Shown piece after piece: positions 27,053 through 36,695 of a stretch of DNA of 64,000 nucleotides. Under the pieces are notes generated by a model. It was not told the DNA's origin. It ran no database searches and saw only the letters and a list, made by a program, of their open reading frames with translations. Source of the DNA: Tranzscheliella williamsii. Its lineage: Eukaryota; Basidiomycota; Ustilaginomycetes; Ustilaginales; Ustilaginaceae. Location of the stretch: contig JALBYF010000059.1 of NCBI GenBank assembly GCA_023212725.1, positions 1-64,000 on the forward strand, written 5' to 3'. Position numbers and translations under genes: made by a program. Within the stretch, counting starts at the first letter, position 1. Every line of letters starts with the position of its first letter.

Positions 27053-28573
27053 TCACGCCTCGCGAGCTGCTTCGTAGCCGTCTCTCTCTTCGAGAAACTG
27101 GAGATAGGCGAGGGCGACGGTAATCCAGAACTCGCGCTCGAGGCCAAGCGCCTCCACCGCGCTGTTTTGCAGAGTCAGCCTGCCCCTGGTTTGGGAGTTC
27201 CAGAGCCACCAACCGCTTTGGTCCTCGAAGCGCAGCACCTCGATCGGGCTGCCGGCCGCGGAGGGGGCACTGGTGACGTGCGGATCGACCCAGTAGATGC
27301 TGAAGTGCTTGCTGGTGTCGAGCGACAGCACCGGCCGCACGTCTTCCGGCAGGATCGACCACGCCCACCGCGCCCAGCTCTGTTTGCCTTTGAGGCAGAT
27401 CCGCGCCTTTTCCCCGCTGGCTGTATACGCCTGGCCCGAGCCGTCCTGCGTCTCCAGGCAGGGGAGCCTCCCCCCGTCGCTGAGGACAAAGGTGCAGGTC
27501 CGCGGGCGATCCTCGTCGGCGCGCTGGCCAGCCGCGCCGCCAGCATCGGTGGGCTTTGCCGGCTCGGTCGGCGAGTATGGCCTGTCTGCACCTGCGCTGA
27601 AGCTGGTCGAACTGGGGATGGCCAGCTTCGGCAAACCCGTCTGCTTGAAGCTCGTCGACTCGGGGGCAGGCTCTTGGTCGTCCCCTTCAGGGATCATCGG
27701 ACTGCCTTTGATGCCAGCATTTGACTGACGGCCGCTTTTCCGTGCTGTGGAGCCGAGCGTTGCAGAGCCGGCTGCACCGCTTCTCCGCCTCGTATGCCCA
27801 TTCAGTCCCTTTGAATGCTCTCTGGCTGTTGCAGCCAAAGCTACGTCGTCGGTGCGCGAGGTGCCTTCTCCTAGCGTTCGATCCGCGTGCTCGGACACAG
27901 CCCTCAAAGAAACTTTATCCTCACGGTGCCGGTTTCGGGGAGTGGCAGCAGGAACGGCATGGGAGCCATCGCGGCTTTCCGCATGGCGAGGCTCGATGGC
28001 CGCTGTGGCGCGTGCAAGGTGAGCCGACCTCACCCGTGTGACGAGAGAGAATGCCATCGGTGAGATAGACGGATCGTACTGGGCATTCTTGGCTGGCCTG
28101 ATCGATATAGCTGTGCCTCTGGGTAGCACTGGCGATCGAAGATAAAGATACCAGCCGCGGGTAGGGCGATGAATGGTCCAGCAGACCCTGCCGGTACTTG
28201 CATCGATGATGCGGTCCACGATCTCATTCTGTTCGGTAAGGATTCTTTCGCGGAGGTATGCTGGGCGTAACGGGCGTTGCGAAGAAGCAGCGGAAGGTTC
28301 CGGGCTGATCTGAAGGCGGTTGTCGCTGATTCCTGTTGTCTCGGTATGCACAAGATAGCTGACCAAGCCGTGCGTGTTTCGGTATGTGCCGTGCGAAGCT
28401 TGAGCGCGACCCTGGCTCGGTTCATGCCGGTGAGCCGTTGCTGTGGCCGACTGGTTGAAGTGCGGAGGAGGATAGTCATGTGTGCTGCGTTGGGTCTGTT
28501 CGGGCCCGCGCTGGTCGTGCCGAACGGAGCGGTCCTGCTGGCTCACAGACACGGAAGTCGAGGCGGGATTCAT
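27053..28573 (-). CDS. Uncharacterised protein, 506 aa
   Basis: I do not recognise a family. The long uninterrupted frame in a defined orientation and the structured-looking ends argue that it is real. The N-terminal 100 residues are Gln/Ser/His-rich. Residues about 105-185 contain LRERILTEQNEIVDRIIDAS, VCWTIHRPTRGWYLYLRSP, a compact hydrophobic module. About 190-385 is low complexity. The C-terminal 130 residues resemble a second copy of such a module: LKGKQSWARWAWSILPEDVR, EVLRFEDQSGWWLWNSQTRG, LTLQNSAVEALGLEREFWIT, VALAYLQFLEERDGYEAA. Tryptophan-rich beta segments suggest a lipid- or membrane-facing fold. The start is the first ATG; the frame opens 21 codons earlier with GTG. Confidence 0.6.
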   Translation of the reverse strand: MNPASTSVSVSQQDRSVRHDQRGPEQTQRSTHDYPPPHFNQSATATAHRHEPSQGRAQASHGTYRNTHGLVSYLVHTETTGISDNRLQISPEPSAASSQRPLRPAYLRERILTEQNEIVDRIIDASTGRVCWTIHRPTRGWYLYLRSPVLPRGTAISIRPAKNAQYDPSISPMAFSLVTRVRSAHLARATAAIEPRHAESRDGSHAVPAATPRNRHREDKVSLRAVSEHADRTLGEGTSRTDDVALAATAREHSKGLNGHTRRRSGAAGSATLGSTARKSGRQSNAGIKGSPMIPEGDDQEPAPESTSFKQTGLPKLAIPSSTSFSAGADRPYSPTEPAKPTDAGGAAGQRADEDRPRTCTFVLSDGGRLPCLETQDGSGQAYTASGEKARICLKGKQSWARWAWSILPEDVRPVLSLDTSKHFSIYWVDPHVTSAPSAAGSPIEVLRFEDQSGWWLWNSQTRGRLTLQNSAVEALGLEREFWITVALAYLQFLEERDGYEAAREA

Positions 28574-29542
28574 GATCGTGACCTCATTTCGCGACGGTCC
28601 TTGTATGGCTGGGCGAGCGCCTCTACCGACAGCCACACTACGGCTGAGCTGGATGACGGTGGCTGAGCTGGATGACGGTGGCTGAGCTGGATGACGGGAC
28701 TGCGGCGACCGAGGCGCAAGTGACGATGGTTAGGCTTTGCAAGTGATGGTGGAAAGGTGCGGATCAAGCGACATCCGCTGGCTACAACGCTTTCCACTCG
28801 TCACAGCCACAATCACGCTTGTCACACTCCACAGTCACGGCCACACGGCTTGAGCGAAGTGGAAAATGCGATGTGATTGCGATTGTGATGCACGAGTAGA
28901 CCTGCATGCAGCTCAGCTCAAGTGCAGGAGTGCTTGGCAGTCACAGGCCCAGTGCGGCTGCGAACTCCGGTTCAGCTGCATCGACGCTGCACCCATACCG
29001 AACTGGCTGCCTCATGGTCAAGCGGAGCTGCTCAACTCGCAGCTGCTTCGCAGTCATGCGTGCATCCCGATGATTCCCACTTTGGGATCTGCTGAAGACA
29101 AGGGACGTGTGTCTGTTGGTAGGTGAGCTTCGAATCCGTTTGTCATGCACAAATTACCTTGAGCTAAAAATGGAGACGTTAATGGTGGCGGAATAAACAG
29201 CGGGCTCACATACTCGCACGAGACAGGGCAGACGAGACAGTTTGATATTGCGGAAAGAGGCAGGGCCCCATCGCGCAAGAGACATCAAAAGAGCCTCGTC
29301 GCTGTCGAGGGTCGCAGCAGCGGCCAGAGGAGATGACGGAGAAGAGGCAAGACAGCGGAACTGAGGCGTGAGGATAGACGCGCACGCAGCGAGGCACACG
29401 TGATGACGTGATGCATTCTGTTTGCCACCGTTGAGCTTAGTTCGACCGATCGACTCGATCCTTCGCTCCAGCCTTTTCCCTTCGAACGACGAGTGCATGG
29501 GCGACGGCGAGATCAGGAGCTGCACGCTATCAGTGCCAGCAG
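28574..29542. other. Divergent intergenic region with a 19-bp triplication
   Basis: About 970 bases between divergent genes. Three exact copies of the 19-bp unit GGCTGAGCTGGATGACGGT lie at 28642-28698. GTGATTGCGATTGTGATGC at about 28873 and several CACA(G/A)TCAC strings near 28805-28845 add to the short-motif density. No gene or RNA is recognised. Confidence 0.5.
28642..28698. repeat. 19-bp tandem repeat, three copies
   Basis: Units start at 28642, 28661 and 28680, about 70-125 nt upstream of the ATG of the uncharacterised 506-aa protein, within its promoter or leader. Confidence 0.75.
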
Positions 29543-32500
29543 ATGAAGAAAGGCTCGTCCGAGCCACAAGTGGCGTGGGGTTCGAGGGACGTACGGCCAT
29601 TGTCACCTTCGGCCCATCAGACCATGGGTGCTTGGACGGGGAGGGGCGCTTCAGCCACTCCTCCAGCGACTGCTTCGTCGTCATCCACCGCTTTTCCACC
29701 GCTGTCGTCTCCGCAGCCGAGCTCGTCTCATCGCAGCACCCCTTCTCCGTGGCAGCGGATCCATTCGTCAGCATCATCTTCGTTCAACCCTTATCCCACC
29801 CGCAGACAGGAGTTGGCCGAACGTGCGGCCAGCCATGGCACCAGGCGAAAGTCACAGCTGACCCGTAGCGATCCCACCTACTCAACCATTTGGGATATCG
29901 AAGATGTAGACAGCACTGACGTTGACATGGTCGACGACGACGAGGGGGAGGTATCTGCCAGGGGGGCCACCATGTCTTCCATTGTCTTCCGCGACCTTTC
30001 CTCCGCTGGCACCAGTCGCTCCACTTCACCCTGGCAGTCCAACCTCAGCCCCGGGTTGGCTATGTTTGCGAACAGCACTTTTGGCGGAGAACCTCTCAAG
30101 GTGCTTGCCCATCTTGACCAAGAACTCGGGGCTGCCCACCTTGGTCCACGCATCTACAAGCGTCACAATCAGAAGCATGTCCGCAACAGAGTCAAAGCAA
30201 AGCTGCATGCCAGTGCAAACGATACTCATGCCAGCGGCCTCAGACAGCCGGCTACCACCTCGTCAAGAGCTCGTACCCCAGCATCAGCGACGGAAACTGT
30301 TGGATCCGCCACGTCCGACTCGCCCGTCGCTCCGGGATCGTCTGCCAGCATGGATGACCTAGCTCGACTCCTCGGTCGGTACAAATCAGAGAAGAGGCTT
30401 GAAGCTATTCAGCAGAGATCCACTGCTTTATCAGAAAGCGAAAACCGGTCTTCTCTGGTCGTTGGCGAGATGTGTGCCCTCATACGTAAGGCGGTTGCGG
30501 ATCCTCTGCTCTGGGCTCGAAGCCCTCCTACCGGTCTCTTGTCCTCGACGCTTCTTCCTGTCACGCTACAGACTGCGGCCTCATCGTCCGACCTGCTACC
30601 GACAGAGCTGACAGAGGTTTTTCAAAGAGCATCGCTAGATGGGATCCGATCTCTACTACGTACCGTCCAGGCCATTGTATGGCAGGATCTGGCCCATATC
30701 ATTGCCAAGCTGCTCGCCAACAAAGGGTTGCGTCCCACTAGCACCCTCCATCTTGCTGGAGCGTCGCTCAAAGCGCAGATTGTGGATGTTTTTGTCCAAT
30801 TGCTCCAAGTATGCAACAACTCTGCTCAATCCGTCGATTTGATCAGCGCTGTACTCTTGCTGCTGGATTCCCAGTCTCCTGGTCATACCGGCTCTCACAC
30901 TACTCTCACCAGCGACCTGGTCGCGTTTTGTGGGCAACAGATGGCGTCCAATCCGACTATCCTAGATGAGAGTCAAGACCAAAGTTTGGTGATCGCCTCG
31001 ACGTTTCTTGCTTCGCTGTTCAAGATCAATTGCACACGACCCATTGCGTCCAGACTCGCCACTCACGCCTTCTACTGCACAGTACTCGACATATGCCCCT
31101 TTCTCGAGCACTATGTGCATCACGCTGCCCGTCTCGCCGGGGAAGGTCGTGTTACGTCGGCGGATATGGCCCAGTTCAACGTCACATGTTTCCCCTTCCT
31201 GCTGAGTCTCGGGGCCAAAGTCAGGATACTACAGCTGGAGAACGAACTCAGACTCGGACGTTCCTCCCGCCCTACAACCGCAGCCACGACGTTCACCTGC
31301 CAAGACCGGGCAGAACTGGGCGAGCTCCTGATCCTGCCCGGCTGTCTCAAACTGAAGGTTCAGAGGGAGCACTGCACAGCACAAAGTCAAGAGCTGTTCC
31401 TACAGCTGCTTCACTACTGCAGTACTGACGGGAAAGACAGCGACGCTGTGCGGCCCTTGCGCGTTGAGTTCGAAGGCGAGCAGGCGGCGGACGGTGGCGG
31501 GCCGACGCGGGAATGGTTTGCAACTGTAGCAAGGGATTTCGACACCAGCAGCATCGGAGCTCACGGCTGGTTCATGCAATCGCAGGCTAGCGATGCAGTC
31601 GGAGCGGCGACCTTTTTGGGGCTCCTGCTCGCTCTGGCTGCTCTACATAGCACGAAACTTGCGTTGCCCTTTGACTTGCCTCCGGTCGCCTTCAAGATCG
31701 CTACAGCCAGCGACCTGGATACGATTTCACTGACGCCCGTCGATCTCGAGACTGTTGATGCGGCGCTAGCAAAGTCCCTCCAGGCAGTTCTGGATTGGTC
31801 TCCCGATGCCGATCATGTGGGGCAAGGAGATGCCGAGGAACAGTTTGACAGCACGTTTTCGCTTTCGTGGAGCACGTCGATACAAGGAGCAGATGGTGAG
31901 GTCAAGACAGTCGATCTGGTCCCAGGCGGTCGACATCGGTCGGTCAAGCCGGCGGAAAGGCAAGAATTTGTCTCTAAACTGATCTGGCGTCTGCTGGTAG
32001 GGTCGGTACGGACACAGGCGGCGGGACTGCAGTCAGGATGGCAGATGCTGATGCCGTCGTTTGCAGCGCCGCAACGCCAGGAGAGCAGCTCGGATACGAT
32101 CCTCCGAGGCGGCTTGGCCATCGGGCTCTTCCATCCTAGCGAGATCGCCCAAGCCATCTGCTCGACAACCGCGGAGCGTGGTCCGGCACCGCGGTCCTTG
32201 CCCCTGCTGGACATTGGCGAACTCAAAGCGTCGGCTGACCTAGTCGACGCATCGGCTGTCTCCGCTGCGGGCAAAGAGACAGTCCCGGCTTGGTTCTGGC
32301 AGGTCTGGTCAGATCTCAACGCTGGCGCTCAGAGAAAGTTACTAGCCTTCATCACGGGCTCACAAGACATACCAGCGTCAGGGCCACGCGGGATAGGGTT
32401 GCGCCTCCATCTCGTTCACCCCCAAAGCCTCGAGCTTGTCGATTACGGCGACGAGAGATCATGGCCGTTGCCTTGGTCATCCACCTGTACCTCGACCCTC

Positions 32501-32587
32501 TTTCTACCGACCTATCCGTCCTTCGAGCTCCTGCAGCAGAAGCTGCTGATTGCCATCGAGCATTACCAGGGCTTCGGTCTGCGCTGA
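29543..32587 (+). CDS. HECT-type E3 ubiquitin ligase, 1014 aa
   Basis: The C-terminal ~390 residues form a HECT domain. Landmarks are the N-lobe start (VQREHCTAQSQELFLQLLHY), PLRVEFEGEQAADGGGPTREW (the RVEFxGExGxDxGGxxREW signature), GLLLALAALHSTKL and FSLSWS. The C-lobe ends STCTSTLFLPTY, with the catalytic cysteine at about residue 982, and then the helix ELLQQKLLIAIEHYQGFGLR. The enzyme accepts ubiquitin from an E2 on that cysteine and transfers it to substrates. The N-terminal 250 residues are Ser/Thr-rich and disordered. Residues 280-600 are helical, resembling the Hul4/UBE3-like architecture more than the WW-domain Rsp5 type; the orthology is tentative. An insertion (about 750-800, acidic) interrupts the N-lobe. 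No intron is needed; the ATG is the first in frame. The downstream hydrolase is convergent, 79 nt away. Confidence 0.9.
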   Translation: MKKGSSEPQVAWGSRDVRPLSPSAHQTMGAWTGRGASATPPATASSSSTAFPPLSSPQPSSSHRSTPSPWQRIHSSASSSFNPYPTRRQELAERAASHGTRRKSQLTRSDPTYSTIWDIEDVDSTDVDMVDDDEGEVSARGATMSSIVFRDLSSAGTSRSTSPWQSNLSPGLAMFANSTFGGEPLKVLAHLDQELGAAHLGPRIYKRHNQKHVRNRVKAKLHASANDTHASGLRQPATTSSRARTPASATETVGSATSDSPVAPGSSASMDDLARLLGRYKSEKRLEAIQQRSTALSESENRSSLVVGEMCALIRKAVADPLLWARSPPTGLLSSTLLPVTLQTAASSSDLLPTELTEVFQRASLDGIRSLLRTVQAIVWQDLAHIIAKLLANKGLRPTSTLHLAGASLKAQIVDVFVQLLQVCNNSAQSVDLISAVLLLLDSQSPGHTGSHTTLTSDLVAFCGQQMASNPTILDESQDQSLVIASTFLASLFKINCTRPIASRLATHAFYCTVLDICPFLEHYVHHAARLAGEGRVTSADMAQFNVTCFPFLLSLGAKVRILQLENELRLGRSSRPTTAATTFTCQDRAELGELLILPGCLKLKVQREHCTAQSQELFLQLLHYCSTDGKDSDAVRPLRVEFEGEQAADGGGPTREWFATVARDFDTSSIGAHGWFMQSQASDAVGAATFLGLLLALAALHSTKLALPFDLPPVAFKIATASDLDTISLTPVDLETVDAALAKSLQAVLDWSPDADHVGQGDAEEQFDSTFSLSWSTSIQGADGEVKTVDLVPGGRHRSVKPAERQEFVSKLIWRLLVGSVRTQAAGLQSGWQMLMPSFAAPQRQESSSDTILRGGLAIGLFHPSEIAQAICSTTAERGPAPRSLPLLDIGELKASADLVDASAVSAAGKETVPAWFWQVWSDLNAGAQRKLLAFITGSQDIPASGPRGIGLRLHLVHPQSLELVDYGDERSWPLPWSSTCTSTLFLPTYPSFELLQQKLLIAIEHYQGFGLR

Positions 32588-32666
32588 AGACATACACACG
32601 CCCGCGCGGGTCCGCTTCGAGGTAAGCGATACCAATGCACTCATTGTCGAGCAGACAACAATGATT

Positions 32667-34136
32667 CTATTTGCGAGCTTGCGCAACAAGCCAATCGCCC
32701 TGCACAGATGTACCCAAGGAACGGACTGCGTCAGCCAAGGCGCGGTGTAGAGTCTCTGTGCTCGGCTACTCACAATTTCGTTGAGGACGACTTGGGTCTT
32801 TTGATGGTCCTCTTCCGACATGCCTTCGACGTGCTTCATCATGACTGGATATGCGGGAGGACGTTGGGGTAAGCAGACAAAAGGGCGGAGTTGGTGAGCA
32901 TCGATTCGAGGCGCAGTGCGGACGACGTGACTTACCATGTTCGTAACCGTCCCAGATCTTGATACTCTTTTCGGAGGGTTTGGTCGCAACGGCGTCGAAG
33001 AATTTCTTGCTGCCGTTCGGATCGGTGACTCGGTCGTTGGCGCCGTGGTGGATGGTCAAGGGGCAGGTGATGAGGTGGGCCTTGGCGGCGAGGTCGTCGA
33101 TGCCGTCCAAGATGGCGAGGCCGGTGCTGATCCTGACCTTGCCCTTGTAGGTGAGCGGGTCGTTGTTGAACTCCTCCTCGACGCGCGGGTCGTCGGAGAC
33201 GTTGCCTTTGATGGCGCTCGCGAGGGGCAGCCTGCCGGCGAAAAAGCGGAGGACGTGGGCGATATACTCGACTATCTTGGCCGGTCTAGATTGCGCCGAG
33301 ATCGTGATCATGGGCGCTGCTACCGCCACCCCCGAGAGCGATGGCCGGTAGGGTGTCGAACGGAGCTGAACCGTAGATTCCATCGCCTCGCCCGCGTCCA
33401 GCGCTTCGCTCGTCCGCTGGTGGGCGTTGATGGCTTCCTGAACCGCCTGCTGTTGGGAGATCGAGTCTTTCTGCTGGCTAGGCGGCTGTTTGAGCGCCAG
33501 GTCGGGGCCGCCGTCGTTCCCCTTGGTCAGCGGAGGGTAGAGCGCGGCGTAGTAGAGAGCGGTAAAGGCGCCCATGCTGTGTCCCTCTGCAAAGAGCTTG
33601 CGCTCTCGGCCGGCGACGCCGAGCAAGCCCTGTTCTTCGTCCCAGGTCCTGACGTCCATCACGACGGCATGCATGGCGCGCGCGTTGATCTTCATGCTGG
33701 GCAGATAGCCGTGCAGGCCCGAGCTCCTACCAAAGCTGGGCAGGTCGATGGCAATGACGCGGAAGCCACGCTTGATAAAGTGGAGCGCGTGCGGCGCCAG
33801 TTTGCCCGCATAGTCGTTGATGCCGTGGACCATGACGATGTCCGAGTGCAGGTCCTCGGCGCGGAGCGCATCCGGGGCGGACCAGACATAGTACGTGACG
33901 AAAGACCACTTCTCCTTGTCCCACGAGCCGGACTCCAGGAGCGAATGGGCGGGAAGGAGCACACGCCGCTTGATGGCCGTCACCTCGGGATTCGAGTAAA
34001 TCAGCCGATGCTCGGTCTCCGAGTATGGCATCTCGGACCGCCCAAACGTCGGGTCGCCACCGCCGGGCGTGGCCAAGTTGAGGTGGCAGAGGAGCGGCTC
34101 GGTGAACACTTGGTGCAGCATCTTGACGTACTCCAT
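32667..34136 (-). CDS. Alpha/beta hydrolase, monoglyceride-lipase-like, 434 aa, two introns
   Basis: CDS is complement(join(32667..32699, 32774..32844, 32936..34136)). Introns of 91 and 74 nt have GTAAGT and GTGAGT donors and CCAG/GCAG acceptors. Joining restores the frame, and the protein ends NEIGDWLVAQARK. The fold is the serine aminopeptidase-S33/monoglyceride lipase type. The oxyanion strand reads IVMVHGINDYAGKLAPHALH (100-119), the nucleophile elbow GHSMG puts the catalytic Ser at 187, and the acid lies in HHGANDRVTDP. The catalytic His lies in YEHVMM, at the first splice junction (residue about 400). FGRSSGLHGYLPSM is the usual DxxGxGxSxG-like block. Such enzymes cleave acylglycerols or related esters; exact substrate unknown. 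Without the introns the catalytic-His segment and tail would be lost, which supports the model. Confidence 0.87.
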
Positions 34137-34501
34137 CGTCGTACAATCGCTCTCGCCGCCGGCTCGTCGGACCGAGGCGCGGGCAGTGCTTCGAACAGCG
34201 CTGGAGGGTAAAGCGAGACAGGCAACCTAACGGTAGGAACGATCAGACAGGATGCGGGAGGGGTAAGGACATGGACATGCCTTGTCCCTCTCGGCGTAAT
34301 CTTACGCATGGCGGGGCGGAGGTGCCAAAGCAACGCCCCCACGAGAACGTAGAGGTGAGCTGCGTGATGTTAGATCATATCGTTGAGGAGATGGGGCTGA
34401 CACGATGTCAGATTTTTGCATAAGAAGGCATACGATCACGTTGGATCCGGCGCTACGTGCCCCTCACCCCCGACCACCTCTCCAACGGGCATAGCGATAG
34501 G
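34137..34501. other. Divergent promoter region, hydrolase / ribosome recycling factor
   Basis: No gene is supported. TGTTAGATC occurs at 34368-34376, between the two divergent starts and 126-134 nt before the recycling-factor ATG. Confidence 0.4.
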
Positions 34502-35545
34502 ATGAAGGGCTCAAGTTTTGCCATGGCACGATCGGCGCTTACGTCAGCTGCGTCCGGCGCGCGGGTGCGCCCGGTGGTGTCCGCGTGCGGCAGCCGGGCC
34601 TTCTCAGCGGCCGTGGCAGCAAGGCCGAGCGACAGGGCGGCGGCGGCGAGCGTGGGCACTTTGCTCAGTGAGGGGGCGGGTTGGCGGGCGTCGAATGCGT
34701 TCCTGTCGTTGGGAGGGCGGCAGCAGGTGCGGAGCAAGTCGAAGCGGTCGTCTGCGCAGTACATTGACGAGGATGCAGCGTCGGGAGGAGACGAGGTGCC
34801 GGTGATGCGGACCAAGGGCAAGGGGACGAAGGGGGTGCGCGGGGGGTCGGGGGCGGCGCGTGGGGCACGCTCAAAGAAGGGGGATGCAGAGCAGCCGGGC
34901 GAGGGGGCGTACAAGACGACGGTGGGGAGCCAGGAGCTGCCAGACGAGGCATTTGACGCTGCGGCGCTGAGCAGCAACATGCAGCGCGCCGTCGAGCGGT
35001 GCCGCCAGACGGCCTCGGCACTGGTCGGCAGCTTCGGCCGCGCAGACGCAGCCCTCCTCGACAACGTCCGCGTCGAATACCCCGGCACGGGCTCCAACGC
35101 CAAATCTACCCATCCTCTCCGCGAATTCGCCACCGTCGGCGTCCGCGACGGCGCCCTCACCGTCACCGCCTACGACCCCGACATGCTCAAACACATCGAA
35201 CGCGCCATCTACACCGCTGACCTCGGCCTCACCCCCCAGTCCCAGCCTAACACCTCCCCCGGCGACGAAAACATCCTGCGCGTAGCCGTCCCCAAACCCA
35301 CCACCGAATCGCGCCAGGCTATGGTCAAAGACCTGACCAAGATCTGCGAAAACGCGCGCGTCAGCATCCGCGCCGCCCGCCACACGGCACAGAAACAGAT
35401 CCGCAGCGACGTCGACCGCAAAGTCGTGGGCAAATCCGAGGCCGACAAGGAGCTCAAAAAGATCGAGGCAGAGACCAAGAAGCACTCGGCCGACGTCGAC
35501 ACCCTGTTTGACAAGATGAAGGCAACGCTTCTGTCGGTAACTTAG
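34502..35545 (+). CDS. RRF1: Mitochondrial ribosome recycling factor, 347 aa
   Basis: The C-terminal ~185 residues match ribosome recycling factor. They contain ADAALLDNVRVEYPGTGS, PLREFATVGVRDG, LTVTAYDPDMLKHIERAI, LGLTPQ, NILRVAVPKPTTESRQAMVK and a two-helix tail ending KHSADVDTLFDKMKATLL. The factor splits post-termination ribosomes with EF-G2. The N-terminus from the ATG at 34502 is rich in Ala, Arg and Ser without acids (MARSALTSAASGARVRP), as in a mitochondrial presequence. A long basic/Gly-rich linker (about 75-140) is unusual for the family. The open frame begins 15 codons upstream at GTG. Immediately after the stop codon comes a 9-bp tandem repeat in the same reading frame. Confidence 0.9.
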   Translation: MKGSSFAMARSALTSAASGARVRPVVSACGSRAFSAAVAARPSDRAAAASVGTLLSEGAGWRASNAFLSLGGRQQVRSKSKRSSAQYIDEDAASGGDEVPVMRTKGKGTKGVRGGSGAARGARSKKGDAEQPGEGAYKTTVGSQELPDEAFDAAALSSNMQRAVERCRQTASALVGSFGRADAALLDNVRVEYPGTGSNAKSTHPLREFATVGVRDGALTVTAYDPDMLKHIERAIYTADLGLTPQSQPNTSPGDENILRVAVPKPTTESRQAMVKDLTKICENARVSIRAARHTAQKQIRSDVDRKVVGKSEADKELKKIEAETKKHSADVDTLFDKMKATLLSVT

Positions 35546-35547
35546 CT

Positions 35548-35647
35548 CAACACTCGCAACACTCGCAACACTCGCAACACTCGCAACACTTGCAAAACTT
35601 GCAAGACTTGCAAGACTTGCAACACTTGCAACGCTTGCAACATTTTG
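35548..35647. repeat. 9-bp tandem repeat, about 11 copies, directly after the RRF1 stop
   Basis: The first four units read CAACACTCG; later ones drift to CAACACTTG, CAAGACTTG and CAACGCTTG. The array starts 3 nt after the stop codon and has a period divisible by three. The array and the following DNA therefore stay open in the RRF1 frame for 86 codons, to a TGA at 35804-35806. Confidence 0.85.
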
Positions 35648-35732
35648 TTTTCTTTCTGGAAAGGCATCTTTCTCCTAGTGTACACAGTTCCCTATGGGGT
35701 GTTGGGTTATGTACATGCGAGGCACGGTTGTA

Positions 35733-36695
35733 CTACTCGGCTTTGTCCGCCTTGGCAGCGCCAGCCTGCCTCCAGAACTCGTCGTCGTCTTTGCCGTGTA
35801 GGTTGACCTTGAGGCTTTGCTGGCCGCGTACGAGCTTGTTCGGGTCGAGCCTGGCGTCTTGGCCGGCGGGCTCGGGCTTGACGGAGAAGCGTTTCTGAAC
35901 GGCGCGGACCATGGCTCGGAACCAGAAGAAGTTGAGGCTGTTGAGGATGAGGTTGCCAACGAGGTAGAAGACGAGCAGGGGAGTGGGGATCGGGGGATGA
36001 TGGGGCTTGGCGGGCGCGATGGCAAACTTGAAAAAGCTGATGCTGTTGTAAACGCCAAAGGTGAGCCTGGCGCCGACGTAGGTGGTAAGCAGGAAAACCG
36101 CGTTGATGAGCTGGAGCCTGGAGCCGGTCTTGCCGAGCTTGTCGCAGAACCAATGAATGTTGAGGAAGGGAGTGCTGAGCTCCCAGAGGAGGAAGCCCAT
36201 TCCGTCGTACATGAAGATGGGGTGGTGTACCAGAGTAAAGCCGATCAGGGCGACGAGGCCGTGTGCGACAAAGCCAGGCCCTTCATGGAGGATGCTGATG
36301 ATCGAGTCCCAGACGAAATAGCCCTGGGCGATGGCGTAGACCTGGGCGGCTTGGTGGTCGTAGCCATAGAGCCTGTCTACGGCGAGGGGATGGGTCTTGA
36401 TGCCGAGCGAGTTGACCTGCCTCGCCTTCCACCAGACGCCAGCAGCAAGCGGGGTGATGATGGCGGCATGGACAAACGAAACGACATGAATGTCCCAGCT
36501 AATCTTGGTCTTCTTGTTAAACTTGGCAAACGTCTTGGGAAAGAGCAGCGGAGACAGCCGCGACGAAAGCATCTGGATGGTGAACCAAAGCAGCGTCGAG
36601 CGGATCAGGGTGGGCAGCTGCGCCGGCAGTCCATGCAGGCCATACTGGTCAGCGTACGGCTGAAGCGCAGCCACGAGCGGGTCTGCGAAGCCCAT
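35733..36695 (-). CDS. TLC-domain membrane protein (TMEM56/TLCD-like), 320 aa
   Basis: Polytopic protein with six to eight hydrophobic segments. Features typical of the TRAM-LAG1-CLN8 domain include WDIHVVSFVHAAIITPLA (about 67-84), DHQAAQVYAIAQGYFVWDSI, EGPGFVAHGLVALIGFTLVH, MGFLLWELSTPFLNIHWF and LINAVFLLTTYVGARLTFGV. The ordered blocks (RLYGYD near residue 108, then ExSTPFLNIHWF) match the fungal TLC-domain proteins related to TMEM56/TLCD4 rather than ceramide synthase, since the HH motif of Lag1 (a His pair followed by Asp) appears only as LVHHPIF. Likely ER or endomembrane. The C-terminal ~50 residues are soluble and charged. The ATG at 36695 is the first. Role in lipid sensing or trafficking is inference. 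Confidence 0.85.
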   Translation of the reverse strand: MGFADPLVAALQPYADQYGLHGLPAQLPTLIRSTLLWFTIQMLSSRLSPLLFPKTFAKFNKKTKISWDIHVVSFVHAAIITPLAAGVWWKARQVNSLGIKTHPLAVDRLYGYDHQAAQVYAIAQGYFVWDSIISILHEGPGFVAHGLVALIGFTLVHHPIFMYDGMGFLLWELSTPFLNIHWFCDKLGKTGSRLQLINAVFLLTTYVGARLTFGVYNSISFFKFAIAPAKPHHPPIPTPLLVFYLVGNLILNSLNFFWFRAMVRAVQKRFSVKPEPAGQDARLDPNKLVRGQQSLKVNLHGKDDDEFWRQAGAAKADKAE

